From assembly GCA_905160935.1 (NCBI GenBank), contig CAJHZI010000841.1, positions 61,001-125,000 on the forward strand: 64,000 nt of DNA, read 5' to 3'. The translations under genes and the position numbers were made by a program. This stretch comes from Enchytraeus crypticus. Taxonomy: Eukaryota > Annelida > Clitellata > Enchytraeida > Enchytraeidae. Of the stretch, positions 11,216-23,366 are shown in pieces; position 1 is the stretch's first letter, and every line of letters starts with the position of its first letter. The notes beneath the pieces were generated by a model. The model saw only the letters and a list, made by a program, of their open reading frames with translations. It made no database searches and was not told the origin of the DNA.

Positions 11216-11474
11216 AAGATTTCCAGCTCCTAACGTCCCCGCCCCTCTCCTCCCTATCTCCAGCAGTTTCTCAATATCCCACCCCTTCATTGTTCGACCC
11301 GACCCCATCTCACCCCCCCCCTTCCTGCTAGCCCTCACCCCTGGTCCATACGAACAACATCCCCACCCAATGGGATCCCACTTCACCCCTCCGAACAGCG
11401 CAGTCATAACTCTATCACCCCTCCCTAGTTTTATTCTCCTATACCACCTACAGCTGCTTTATTTACAAGGCTGA
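11216..11474 (+). CDS. Possible coding exon, Pro-rich, unidentified
   Basis: The acceptor CCGCCCTTACAG is followed by two competing open readings. One runs 85 codons (RFPAPNVPAPLLPISSSFSI) to a TGA at 11472. The other begins DFQLLTSPPLSSLSPAVSQY and meets a stop just after a run of nine C, where an indel would join the two. GC-rich island; function unknown. Confidence 0.25.
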
Positions 11475-13145
11475 CCAGTAAGTGGTTTTCGATATTGATT
11501 TAAATAAGGGGAAGAGGTATATTGAACATCACAGCACAAAATTCAAAATATTAAAATTATTTTATTATTCTACTAAAATGATTTCATACAGAAAATTCAC
11601 GTCCATTCACGCCTTATATTTAGAATTATACAAAAATTTGTAAACCCCCTTAGTTCTCTCCCCTTTCGTTAACTCTCAAGCAGCCTGCAGCTGAGATCTG
11701 ATACACAGCAGCTGGATTAATATCTTGCAACACATTTGCATCCTAAAACCCAAAGATCAAGTCCTATGGCTCCAATATTCATACTGAATAATTTATTATC
11801 CAATACACATCTCGAATCAATACCGCTATCTGGACACTACAGCTTGTTCACGTACTTCACGGTACAAATCAATTACTGCTGTAATTAAAGGGCCTACACT
11901 TTCCTAAAGTTAAAGGATGAATAACAATAAGACCGAGAGCTCTAATCCTACAAGTAAACATCAATAACAATGTTGTGCAATAGAGGATGGTCAAAATAAT
12001 ATAAAACGCACTAAAATGCTGCAACTATAGATTATATCCAGAACATTGCTGCCAAATTAAAAAGAATAATTTGTGTTTTGGATAATCGTCTAAATAATAT
12101 TATATAAATGGGGCTAAACCTTTGGACTAGTTGACCAGCATAATGAATAGTTAGGTAAACTTAATATAACTACTTCTTAAAATGTATCAGTCTATGCAAT
12201 ACAATGTTCAGTCCATTTAGAAAATATTACTTTAGTAGTAGCAGACATATATGCCATACAACAAATGACAAGCTTAACCAATCTCACAAACTATAGGCAA
12301 AGCCGATAATCAAAATGATTAAATATATATATGGAAGAAAAGATAATATCTCCTTATAAAAGCCCTCTAAACAGAACTTTATCTAAAGTATACTTTCAAC
12401 ATTCATTAGTTGAAGGATTACTATATTTAGATATTATAAACTTAAAGATTAAACCCCTGGAATGCTATAGCGGCATGCAGTCAATAAGCATTGTGAAACC
12501 AGTATAACAAGCAGTAATATAAGTTATAGGAATGTTCCCTACATCAAAGTCTAACTTCAAATCTCATTTTATGGATGTCAGAAACATTCAACTAGCCTAT
12601 TTCATTTCTGAATTTAAGCGTTTATAGAAAGTGTCCAAACTAGTGGGACATATTGCCTCGGACCAGTCCGTATTATTTTATTTTTAAAATTCAAACTTTT
12701 AAAAATAATGTTCACCTGTACTTGTACATTTGAAAGGCAGACATATGTCTCAGCATTATATATGCAGCAATTAACTGCTGCATATCCACAAATCCGCCAA
12801 TAGGTACAAGTAATTAATCTAGCTGGTAATACCCTGAGCGTATGTCCCATTCCGTAGATACCTTTATTTTAGGTTAAACGATAACTGAAAGTCTCAACGC
12901 ACAACAACAATATATTCAATTCCTTGCATCTGATGACGGCAGGGATGCTTAGAATAGAATCATTTGACAAATTTAGTGCCGCTGCTATCAGTGATAAAAT
13001 AGAACTCTATATGAGCTCAATGTTAAATATATATTTACACAGTGTTGAATTTGGGGAACGCACAAGAACTCAGTTTCACTATCTCTGCTTTTTCCTGAGG
13101 TGCGTTTCTCTGCAAGGGGCCATATTAGATACAAGGAGATCTGTA
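11475..13145. other. AT-rich intergenic sequence
   Basis: No gene is recognised. The frame open at 12924-13226 has no family similarity. Confidence 0.4.
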
Positions 13146-13232
13146 AAAACATTACAGAGGGGTCCAGAAATTTATACCATCGCCCTAGCTCTCAATTCTC
13201 ACTTTAATCACTGTATTTACTTGTAGTCTTAA
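13146..13232 (-). repeat. Remnant of hAT-type MITE interior
   Basis: The stretch with CTAGCTCTCAATTCTCACTTTAA resembles the interior of the 25195-25934 element (CTAGCTCTCAATTTTCACTT). No termini remain. Confidence 0.4.
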
Positions 13233-13328
13233 TATAAAAATTAAGTATTGACTATTTAGTGAAAATCAAAAACCTATTATAACAATACCAGGATGTAACG
13301 TAAAAGGGAATATATATATATATATATC

Positions 13329-13870
13329 TTAGTGCACTGCCTACTGGCAGGTCCATGGTATATAACGTCTCTACTCTTCCGCTTTTCTCTTCATATCCAC
13401 ATAGGAGTGGGTCTTTAAATCATCTAACATGCCTAAACTCGGCCTGCCTCTACCATTATTTCCTTCCATTCCACCTTCTATGACCTCTTTTAATAGACTT
13501 TCCCCCTTGGAATGGGTTCTATCCATCTCTTCTTCCTATTTCTTAATACATTTATCAACTGTCTATCAGTAAGTACCAACTCTCTCCAGAACTTACTCAT
13601 TTGTAACCTTTTGAGTCCAGCTAATCCTTTCCATTCTTCTCCATATTCACATTTCCAATGCCTCTGGTTTCCTGATATCTTCTTTCATAAGGTCCATGTT
13701 TCACATCCATATAATAGCATGGTCCATACCAAGGTTTTCACTATCTATATATCATTATGTCTTTCGATAGACTTTTTGTTAAAAGTTTCTTTCAATTATC
13801 GAAGGCCTCTATTGCTTGGGCAATCCTACTGCATTTTGCAGGTTCACATATCACAATAAAAGAATATAAC
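13329..13870 (-). mobile_element. RTE-like LINE fragment, minus strand
   Basis: The 3' terminus CTTAGTGCACTGCCTACTGG is on the left next to a TA tract. Reading the minus strand upstream recovers the endmost ORF region (equivalents of WKCEYGEEWKGLAGLKRLQM). Frames are broken; about 540 bases are retained. Confidence 0.8.
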
Positions 13871-14254
13871 ACATGGTAGTTTAATAACTACATGATTGAA
13901 TCTTTGTAACAGTCTCTGATGGCATGAAACAGTCGATGATGGATCAATCAATAGATAAGTAAACTTCTAAGGCAACCCTCCTTTCAACATTACAACAGTA
14001 AGAATAGGTAAATAGAGAAAGTTTTAGTAGCATATACTTCAAATGTAAGAAAGTAAACAAATTCTGCTGCAACCATGCAGATGTCTTTATCTTTTAGATT
14101 ACTGCTTGCAACAATAACACTGCTTGCTGTAGTGCAACTATCTGTCCTTGTCAGATTGTGATGAAGTAAAAAAAATAGAAATAGATACAAGTCTTGAATA
14201 TGAGAGAGTAGTGTGGGTGAAAAATGTTAAAGTGGTAAAGGACGTTAAATTTAG
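13871..14254. other. Intergenic, nothing recognised
   Basis: No gene or repeat family seen. Confidence 0.4.
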
Positions 14255-14281
14255 TATATATATATATATATATATATATAG

Positions 14282-14369
<88 letters not shown>

Positions 14370-14370
14370 C
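14255..14370. repeat. (TA)n microsatellite
   Basis: About 115 bases of TA repeats with short interruptions; the Tyr/Ile frames are artefacts. Confidence 0.95.
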
Positions 14371-15107
14371 ATACACACACATAACCTTGCTTTAACTTGG
14401 GTATACGGCAAACCGTATCGGTAGATCAAAACCAAACAAAATACTGATTTAATTTAAAACACTATAAATTATCTAGTAAACTGTTCAACTCATGAAATCT
14501 AGAAGTGATTATTATCAGCAACCAAATTAATTAAATTCAACTAACCTGGAAATATAACGCTAAAAGTCGTTAAGGTAATCCAGTTTAGAAGTTCAGTTTA
14601 CAAGTACACAAAGTAATTAATAATAAAACGCGCACCCAGACAACTACACTAGCACTAAGACTTTTGTATTTTAATGGTTATTTTAAAAACCGGAGAATAT
14701 TGCACTTGCTTATTTATTCACTATTACATTGCACTTAAATGCACTCACAGACTTTCGATAGCTTTACCTCACACAACAAAACGCCAAGATACATTTATAC
14801 ACGCTTGCCGGTAGCAGGTGCGCTCACGTGGTACAAATCCGCTCTTCTCATTGGTCAGTGCATAGAATGAGCCGTGACGGTGGAGTAGGGGAGATAGCAC
14901 CCCTTACTAATGAATTAATTATCTGTGGATTATCGCCTACTGTGTGCTTAACGTCAAGTTCAGAAGCGTACATGAATTTCTTGAAGGCGATAGAGTTCAG
15001 TCTAAGTTCATGATTAGTGAAATCTGCTTATTAAATGGACAGTTTTTTTTAAATTTTAAGAAATTCTCTGATAGAATTTTATTTATCTCAAGAATAGAAT
15101 TTCATTC
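14371..15107. other. Intergenic, nothing recognised
   Basis: No gene or repeat family seen. Confidence 0.4.
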
Positions 15108-15280
15108 TCTCATAGTGTACTGCCTACTGGCAGGTCCATGGTACATAACGCCTCCACTGTCTTCCGCCTTCCTCTTCATTTCCACATATGAGTGGGTCTT
15201 TAAATCATCTAACATACCTAATCTCGGCCTGCCCCTGCCTCTTTTTCCTTCCATTCTACCTTCTATGACCTCTTTTTTTA
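15108..15280 (-). mobile_element. RTE-like LINE, short 3' stub
   Basis: It starts (in reverse) with TAGTGTACTGCCTACTGGCA and continues through the family's terminal 170 bases (AGTGGGTCTTTAAATCATCT), then stops: a strongly 5'-truncated insertion. Confidence 0.85.
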
Positions 15281-15974
15281 GAATTAATTATCTAAAGTTA
15301 TTTCTGAAAATCAATTGTATAATAATGATGGATGAGGATCGGATTATAAATTTTTAAGAAGATTGTAAAGCCTTTCTAATTTAAGAACCACAGTTATCTT
15401 TTAAAGAACTAAAATATCTTTTCTACAGATACAATGAAGAGTCATGCGTCTTGTTGAAGGACTAATGAAGTAGAAGTTAGCAGAGACGCCGTTAGGCAAG
15501 ACTATTAAATAGTACGAATTGCTAAAGAACCTATGACAGTTCTCGTTTTCATTTGAATCGTTTCACTACCGTTTCATTACGCTTTACGAATGTATAAACT
15601 GTGATGTGAGTTAGAAAGACCACACGCATATGCAGTCATTCCGATATGACAGAAAATATCTCATTAGTAGAAAGTTCTTCCATGATGATATGCGTCAATT
15701 TTAGTACCAATTGTTTAAATAGCTATAGGTCACTTGTGGACGATATACAGGAAAGGATCCAGGAAAATTTGTGAGGGTGAAGGCCAAGCTTTCGAGACAT
15801 AGTTCAATTTTTACATTCTTCCTCTTTACTCATATATTTTTACATACAAATAGCCATGAACGCAACGAAAATAAGCATAACTGAAATTAAGTAAGTTAGA
15901 ATTTTGATTTTGAAAAGAATACAGTAACAGAGAAACCATTGGAGTAACGCAGCTAACGCTAGTCATATGTAAAC
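15281..15974. other. Intergenic, nothing recognised
   Basis: No gene or repeat family seen. Confidence 0.4.
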
Positions 15975-17430
15975 GCAGATTAGAGCAGGGAAATGAGGTT
16001 TTTTATATGGTTTGTGGATTTCGAGAAAGCTTTTGACAGGATAATCTGATTGAAGATGTAAGAAATTTTGAAAGAAATTGTAAGAAATTTTGAAGGAAAT
16101 TGGAGTGGACTGGAGAGATACTCAAATATGAATCTCTACACGAACTTAGAGGCAATTTTCAAAGTTCAACTGGAGTTGTCGAAAGAAGGAAGAATAGATC
16201 TAGGAGTAAGACAACAAGCATCTGTGCTTCTGGCGCAGTATGATATTATGATATTAAGACAATGCTGTTGTATCTCATCATTTCCAATTAGCATTTACGT
16301 AAACGAAATGATGGCAAAGGCAATGGATAACACTGAATAAGGAATAATAAATAAAAGTTAGAGGTAAACTTATGAAAGATGTAAGTTTTGCCTATGATCA
16401 AGGTATAATTGTTAGAAGCGAAGTGGATTTACAGAATATTGTGAATGGCATGAACAAATATAACTTCATTAAACTATGGAATGAGAATTAATATCTATAA
16501 AACCAAAGTGATGAGAGTGACTAAAAAGAAGGAAGAGTCAATATAGAAAAGTACGGTTAGGAGTTGGAACAGGTATAAAGTTTAAAATATTTAGGTCACA
16601 CGACAAGATGAAAAATGTGGAATATGGAATTGCTCAAGCAAAAGAGGCCTTCAGTAGGGGGAAAGAACTACTAACAAAAGGTTCGAGGCAATCTACGAAG
16701 ATAAAGATTGTAACGACATTATTGTGTACCACGCTCCTGTACGGTTAGAAAGGATGAAATCAAGAAACCAGAAGCATTCGAAATGTGGCTGGGGAGTAGA
16801 ATGGAGAAGATTCAATGGACAGAAAATTTATGAACTTAACTTACTTATACTGGTTCAGGAAGTCGTTAGGACTAGTAACATAAATCTGTAAAGGGGGAAA
16901 ATGCTAAAATTTCATACCTTGTTGAATCAACTTAATTTCAACAGAGACATACATACCAGTACAAACACATCATCTCCATACATACCTTCCTAGTCTGATC
17001 TTCCTAAAAATATACTTACCCAAACATATATAGCGCCTTCGCATACGTAGACGGACTAGAGATATACTGTACACTTGCATACATTATCATGGACTCATAC
17101 ATACACATACACACACTTATAACGAAGAAATAACGCAGAAGTGCTAAATAAGATTGCCATAATACACTAAAGAAAATATCATATGAAATAGAAGAAGAAC
17201 CGGATGGATCATGTTCTGAGAGGGAATGGTTTAACAAAAGAGGTAATTAAAGGTAGAATGAAAGGAAAAAGGTTCGAGGAAGACCGAGACTTGGTATGCT
17301 GGATGAATTGATAACTATAATTTGTATGTTGATATGAAGAGAGAAGCATAGGAGAGAAAAATCTATGTGTCAGGAACCTGATTCTACAATTTTTAATCTG
17401 AGGCAAAATGAGGACCTGATATCAAATGGT
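15975..17430 (+). mobile_element. RTE-like LINE, long decayed copy
   Basis: Reverse transcriptase blocks can be followed with many frame breaks: FVDFEKAFDR near 16010, a decayed RRIDLGVRQ... (for GEIGRGVRQG) near 16190, SIYVNEMMAKAMDN near 16290, and the C-terminal HVLRGN.LTKEVIKGRMKGK block near 17210-17290. The FADD catalytic region is decayed. It is an old copy of the family better kept at 23382-24407. Confidence 0.7.
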
Positions 17431-17972
17431 TCAGGATTTAAATTCCTAATAAACTGCCTCTAATAATTATTTTGGAATCTTTACCTGTCTTCGATTTGAC
17501 TGAATCTAGATATCTTACTAAGTGATTGATAACTTCAACGACTGTGTTAAATTAAATATTAATTTAATACGAAAAGGAATAAAATAACACACGAATATTA
17601 AATAGAACGAAAATTGAACGATTTCAAATAGCACGTGTACGCAAAATTCGAATAACTTAAAATTATACTTTTATTTCTAATTTCTCTAATTTCTATTTCC
17701 CTCTTCGATCTTCTACAAAATAACTCCCTTCTCATCGACTGCTCGATGGACTACAAATTAGTTCGAATACCCGAACCCTTCGAATTGCTCTCAATTCGTC
17801 TACTGTTGAGATTCTTAAAATCTCCTAAATCTCTTTTCAACTTGGCAAGCTTTACGTCCGTTTTGTCACTCTTCCATCTTGGATCTCTCCTCCCTTCCTG
17901 TTTAGGCCTGCCCTTATTGGTCACTTGCCCTAGCTTAGCTACCGCCTAGGATCTCACTTTAATAAAACTGGC
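17431..17972. other. Intergenic, nothing recognised
   Basis: The frame open at 17746-17949 has no family support. Confidence 0.35.
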
Positions 17973-18107
17973 TGGAGCCAGTGGCGAAGTCGGTAAGATA
18001 CTCGACCGCGGATCAGTTGATGCGGGTTCAAAGCCTGTGCTCGCCCGTCACTGACATCACTTTCGAGTGAGGAAACTGACGTTAACCTTAGCTTTACCAG
18101 CTTTTAA
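17973..18107 (+). repeat. SINE-1, full-length copy
   Basis: A good reference copy: head GGAGCCAGTGGCGAAGTCGG (RNA polymerase III A-box match TGGCGAAGTCGG), B-box-like GGGTTCAAAGCC, body GCTCGCCCGTCACTGACATC, end GAGGAAACTGACGTTAACC then TTTACCAGCTTTT. Confidence 0.9.
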
Positions 18108-18235
18108 CTCAATACTTTAAGTCTTAACTTTACTTATCCAGTGGTATCCTTAAATACTTTACTAGAAATACAATTACAAATACAAATACATACTAATGTA
18201 TATCGCATCAACCTTTGACAGTATGGATGACTTAA

Positions 18236-18276
18236 TTATGTGCCACGGACCTGCCAATTGACAGGGCATTAAGATG
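18236..18276 (+). mobile_element. RTE-like LINE 3' stub
   Basis: About 40 bases matching only the terminus (CACGGACCTGCCAATTGACA); too short to be certain. Confidence 0.4.
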
Positions 18277-19020
18277 AAATAATACTGTTGGAAAATCGAG
18301 TTTTGGTAATCCTTTAAAATAATGATTTAAGAAAAATCTCAGGTAAAGTAAGGACTTGGGAAGCTCTTGAATTCAAGAGTCAGGACATTAACTGTGCATT
18401 GACTAACCAAATTCGCACGATGTATTACAAATATTCACAGTGTATTACAAAAGAGTAATCTCATGAAATAAGTTGCCACTGTAATTAAACCTTAACAGCT
18501 ATTGACATCTGGTGAGTGAAATTACTGCAAGAAACTTTATTGACTAGCTATCGATCGCTGCGGCATCTCAGGTTCCTGTGACATTTTCAGCGGAGGCGAC
18601 TTCAGCTCATTATCATTTTCAAGCAGCAACAGCGTCGCATACTGAAAATATTCCCGGATCATTTAATATTCCTGTGTAGTTTACTAGCCATACGATAGTT
18701 TTGCTCATTTATCATTATATTCCCTCTTCATCTAAGTTCTTGATGAATATTAATTTATTCCTTCTGTAAATGAATAAATTTATTCTTTTATAGAAGGAAT
18801 AAATTTATTTATTCCTCTTATATAAAATCTTCTATACTTATAGAAGATCTTCTAATTCTTCTTATATAAAATCTTCTATACTTATAAGATTCTTATGTTC
18901 ACTTATATAAACCTATATTATGGAAGCGAAATGACTATCAGTCAATTAATCAGCGAAATTAATTAACCAATCGGTTAGTTAATCAGTCAAATCGATCTAT
19001 CACCCGATAAATCGATCGAT
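18277..19020. other. Intergenic with small inverted and direct repeats
   Basis: At 18745-18815 AATTTATTCCTTCT and AGAAGGAATAAATT form a small hairpin. At 18825-18895 a 35-bp segment with TATAAAATCTTCTATACTTA is directly repeated. No gene. Confidence 0.5.
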
Positions 19021-19078
19021 TGGTAGATTGGTCAGTCAGTCAGTCGGTCGGTCGGTCGGTCGGTCGGTCGGTCAGAGA
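19021..19078. repeat. (GGTC)n/(AGTC)n tetranucleotide tract
   Basis: GTCAGTCAGTCGGTCGGTC pattern, related in phase to the long array 350 bases downstream. Confidence 0.9.
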
Positions 19079-19424
19079 GATATATGTTTATTATTATAGT
19101 CAAAATCAAAAACACCAAATGCACTGATATCAAACAAAAAATTGAGAAACATAAAAAAATAAGATAAAAATAAAACAAAGCATCAGATTATTCGTACAAA
19201 CATTAAGCAACAGCCGTCAGGGAAGATGATATTCATCTTTTCTAGCTGACCACTGTCAAAATTGGATTCATTGAATAAGATGTTTTATTTTGACTGGAGA
19301 TTTAAATGTCTAATGTATCTATTTATTTGTTCATGGATTTGATGGTTGCATTATATGCCTGTGTGCTGTGATTTGTCTTACATTTTTTACTTTTTTACTT
19401 TGGTTCTAATAAACTTCAAAAGAC

Positions 19425-19772
19425 ACTATCAGTTAGTCAATCAATTAGTCGGTCAGTCAATTAGTCTGGCAGTCAGTCAACTAAGTCGGTCAGTCAGGCA
19501 TTCAGTCATTCAGTCAGTGAGTCAGTGAGTCAGATAGCCAGTCATTCATTCATTCATTCATTCATTCATTCATTCATTCATTCATTCATTCATTCATTCA
19601 TTCATTCATTCATTCATTCATTCATTCATTCATTCATTCATTCATTCATTCATTCATTCATTCATTCATTCATTCATTCATTCAGTCAGTCAGTCAGTCA
19701 GTCAGTCAGTCAGTCAGTCAGTCAGTCAGTCAGTCAGTCAGTCAGTCAGTCAGTCAGTCAGCCAGCCAGTCA

Positions 19773-19815
<43 letters not shown>

Positions 19816-19830
19816 AGTCTGTCAAACAAA
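19425..19830. repeat. Compound tetranucleotide array
   Basis: In order: degenerate (GTCA)n, about 36 units of (ATTC)n at 19540-19682, about 20 units of (AGTC)n, a short (AGCC), then (TGTC)n to 19820. Each block differs by one base from the next with phase kept, consistent with stepwise mutation and expansion of one array. The Ser/Phe/Ile/His frames are artefacts. Confidence 0.95.
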
Positions 19831-19954
19831 CAACAAAAGGAAGCAAAAACAAACAAACCTACCGCATTTTTTGGTTTGTTCTGATTTTATTTCAATTTGA
19901 AGCTGATCAATTCAGTCTATCCCACTGAAGAAGAGTCAGGGAAATTATAGAGAG

Positions 19955-20440
19955 CTATGTTGATTAATGAAAGGTGTGTAGATTAATGAAAGCTATGTAG
20001 ATTAATGAGAGTTATGTAGGTGAATGAGAGTTATGGAGATTAAGGAGTGCTATGTAGATTAGTGAAAGCTATGTTGATTAATGAACGCCATGCAGATTAA
20101 TGAAAGCTATGGAGATTAATGAAAGCTATGGAGATTAGAGAAAGCTATGGAGATTAATGAATGCTATGGAGATTAATGAGAACTATGGAGATTAATGAAA
20201 GCTATAGAGAGTGAAGAAAGCTATGGAGATTAATAAAAGCTGTAGGGATTTATGAGAACTATGGAGATTAATGAAAGCTATGGAGATTAAAGAAAGCTAT
20301 GGAAATTAATGAGAACTGTGGAGATTATCAGATTAATGAAAGCTATAGAGATTAATGAAAGCTATGGAGATTAATGAAAGCTATGGAGATTAATGAGAAC
20401 CATGGATATTAATGAAAGCTAGTCAGATTAATGAGAGCTA
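19955..20440. repeat. 19-20-bp minisatellite
   Basis: About 24 units of GGAGATTAATGAAAGCTAT with single-base changes; no coding sense. Confidence 0.95.
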
Positions 20441-21540
20441 TGTACATATAGAACAACGAGGAGTGTCCGCAGAGTTGTGAGGGTAGAGAGATTACTGAAA
20501 TGAGTTTAAATCCGACTATCTGGCTAAACTGTACCGGAGTTGTATCACAATATGGAGAAGACCTGTTTTGATTTGATCCATCTTTAACCTGGGCTTTTAA
20601 TTGAGGCTAAAGAAATTTTCTAATATATGATCATCCTTTTCTCTCGTTCCTCTCTCCTCTCTCTCTCTTGCTATCTCTCTCTCTTACTATGTATCTATCT
20701 ATCTATCTCTCTCTTCTCCCTCTCTCTCCCTCTCTCTCTCTCGCTGGCTTGCTCTCTCTCACTCTCTTAGTATTCATAATTATTATTAAAATTTTAGAAA
20801 ATTATTCTTATCCAATTATTCTTCCCGTTTCATATATTGTGACTGATCAGGCTAACATCTTTTGATGTTTTCCTTACTTTTTTTATTCTTCAATCTCCTC
20901 TAACGTCTTTTTCAGAATTGCTCCGGAGGCACTTGTTGGAGGATATAGGTCACAAGTCTCAAGCTTGTCCGACTTTCTACAGCATTTCAAATCATTTTCA
21001 TAAACTTTTGATAAACTTTTAAAGTAGTTAGTTTAAAATTCAAATTAACAAGAAAAGCTCCAAATAAAGTCAAAGATTCTGATTTAAATGTTTTTGAAGT
21101 AAGGCCTTGGAATTACTGACAGTTCAACGGTCGTCATATCGGAACTCTCTTTAGATAAAATCTCCGTGCTCATTTCGATTCGACTTTCATACAACACCCA
21201 ATAAGCGCAATGCAGTATAAGGACGAGTAATGAATTTGAATCCTGTATCTACTGATCACACTAGCTCACTTAATCGTTCTATCTATTAAAGTAGCCCTTA
21301 TTGTATAATTAGCCCTTAATTCGCTACACTTAATGAATATGTTTTATCCCAAATCAGTTGTCACATTTTCAAGATTTTAACAGATGTAGAATCCATAGTA
21401 TTGAAAGCTTAAATTCCTTTAAAATTTTTCATTCTAGAAACCTTCAGTTTGACGCATCTAAATGTTGTTTATACACTGTCGTCGTAGTATCGTATTGCAG
21501 CTTTATTCAGTAATGACGTGATCGATATCGTTTTAGTTAT
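20441..21540. other. Intergenic; CT-rich tract at 20640-20770
   Basis: Apart from a (CT)n-rich stretch no feature is recognised. Confidence 0.4.
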
Positions 21541-21877
21541 CTATATGAGACTCTCCATAGTGTTTGCGATAGATTAGATCTGACTGTAAGACAAACATTG
21601 CAGGCCATGCACTGACCCTGCCGCCCACTAGGAAAATATTGACAGATTATTCCAGGCTTCTATATCACATCTATATCACTTTTAGATAGGAATATTTCTC
21701 TATAACGGGCAAACAATTTAAAGACACCGGAATGCCGTCAGTGTTGTCATTACACTGAAAGCCTGGAATAATCTGTCAATATTTTCCTAGTGGACGGCAG
21801 GGTCAGTGCATGGCCTGCAATGTTTGTCTTACAGTCAGATCTAATCTATCGCAAACACTATGGAGAGCCTCATATAG
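21541..21877. repeat. Long near-perfect inverted repeat (hairpin)
   Basis: Left arm 21541-21660 and right arm 21757-21877 are reverse complements with only a few mismatches (for example CTCTCCATAGTGTTTGCGAT against its complement at about 21847-21866). The spacer is about 97 bases. No clear target-site duplication or coding capacity. It may be a foldback/MITE-type element or a locus for a long hairpin RNA. Confidence 0.85.
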
Positions 21878-22944
21878 AATGATGACCACTGGGGCTGTAC
21901 GAGTGTTAGTGCAGGTATAAGCACGTAGAGATAAGGAGGCCTCTATCTATTGGCCCTATACTTGACTAGTAGTGAGCCGACTAGCCGAGAATTACTACAG
22001 GTAGGATTATGTGAACTTAACGGCATTATTATGATGTCTATAGAAATTTAGTTTATAGTAATTTATCTACTAACGTCTAATTAGTTTTTAATCCTTGTTA
22101 TTTAAAGACGTAATGGCAAAGTAGTATGCATAGAAGTCAATCTGTCAACAGACGTTCATATACATGTATAATTAGCTGGGCTCATGTCTTAAGATACTAA
22201 ATATACGAACTACACGCTATTATTGGAAATAGTTTACGTAACAGGTATATTGTGTATTATTGTGATATGTTTGGTTCTATTGTTTGTTCATCAGATTTAA
22301 AGTCACCACTAAACTGCAGGCCTAGATTTTAAATTAACTATACACGTAGGCCATAGTATCAATAAAATATTGTAAATATTATTAGTATAATAACTTCCAT
22401 TAGGAGTGATACGTACTACAGCGAGTCATACTTTCCACTTCGTATAATCACGAAATCTTTTGACTGTTCATCGAAGTGGTTTACTTTGGAGAAAGTGGAT
22501 GGTATTGAAAGGAGGCCTTTCTATTGGTATTACCGTAATAAGGCTTCACACATTGTCACATCTCACTAGCTTCATTGAAAAGGTGAGATTTTTCACTAAC
22601 CGGATTGGTCGTGTATTACAGATATGTAGGCCTATGCTGTACTCAACTTTAATTTAGACTTTTATTTCAGTATCACAAGATTTACTGCAGCAGATTCCCA
22701 ATTTATGACGTCATCAGCGGCAGCTTATTCACTCCAGATTCTTAACTATAGGAATCACTCCTGAGGTTGAGTCATTGATTTGACGCAAAGTTCTTAATTG
22801 AAAATAAAGGTTAAAGTCTGTTTTTGTAACATAACTGCATTGCCACAGACGGTTTCACTAGGTTGTCGAACCTGTGGTCTCTTGCTTTTCAGGCAGATTT
22901 GTCGTGGAATAAATCGATATCTAATATCTATGTTAAGCCTATTT
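21878..22944. other. Intergenic, nothing recognised
   Basis: The open frame at 22460-22657 has no family support. Confidence 0.4.
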
Positions 22945-23078
22945 AATATCTTAATTATTCTCTTAAGTTACATCTTATTTAAAAAGCTGGTAAAGCTAAG
23001 GTTAACGTCAGTTTCCTCACTCGAAAGCGATGTCAGTGACGGGCGAGCCCAGGATTTATTAATTATCTATTTATTCTC

Positions 23079-23136
<58 letters not shown>

Positions 23137-23192
23137 GAGAATAAATAGATAATTAATAAATAAGATATAAATTAAGAGAATAATTAAGATAT
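22945..23192. repeat. Palindrome around a (TA)n core, one arm holding a SINE
   Basis: The right arm (23131-23192, TATTAAGAGAATAAATAGAT and onward) is the reverse complement of the left arm, which is split into 22945-22980 and 23057-23084. The split is exactly filled by a reversed SINE-1 piece (22981-23056), so the right arm shows the empty site. A (TA)n tract forms the centre. Confidence 0.85.
22981..23056 (-). repeat. SINE-1, 5'-truncated, reversed
   Basis: From AAAAAGCTGGTAAAGCTAAG to GGGCGAGCCCAGGATTT; the A- and B-box part is missing. Flanked by ATTT on both sides. Confidence 0.85.
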
Positions 23193-23259
23193 ATATATAT
23201 ATATAACAACAATTAGAGTGCTACAGTCATCAATGACAACATCGAGCACATATATATAT

Positions 23260-23319
<60 letters not shown>

Positions 23320-23325
23320 TAATAT
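23084..23325. repeat. (TA)n microsatellite with embedded LINE stub
   Basis: Two TA tracts separated by the right palindrome arm and by 23203-23250, which is the 3' terminus of the L2-like LINE (ACAACAATTAGAGTGCTACA, reverse orientation). Confidence 0.9.
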
Positions 23326-23366
23326 ATCTATCGAAGATCTTATTAAAGAGAGTAAATAATCGCAAT

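Noticed and set aside
19525-19884. 119-codon frame of Ser/Phe/Ile/His repeats
   Set aside because: Entirely a tetranucleotide microsatellite.
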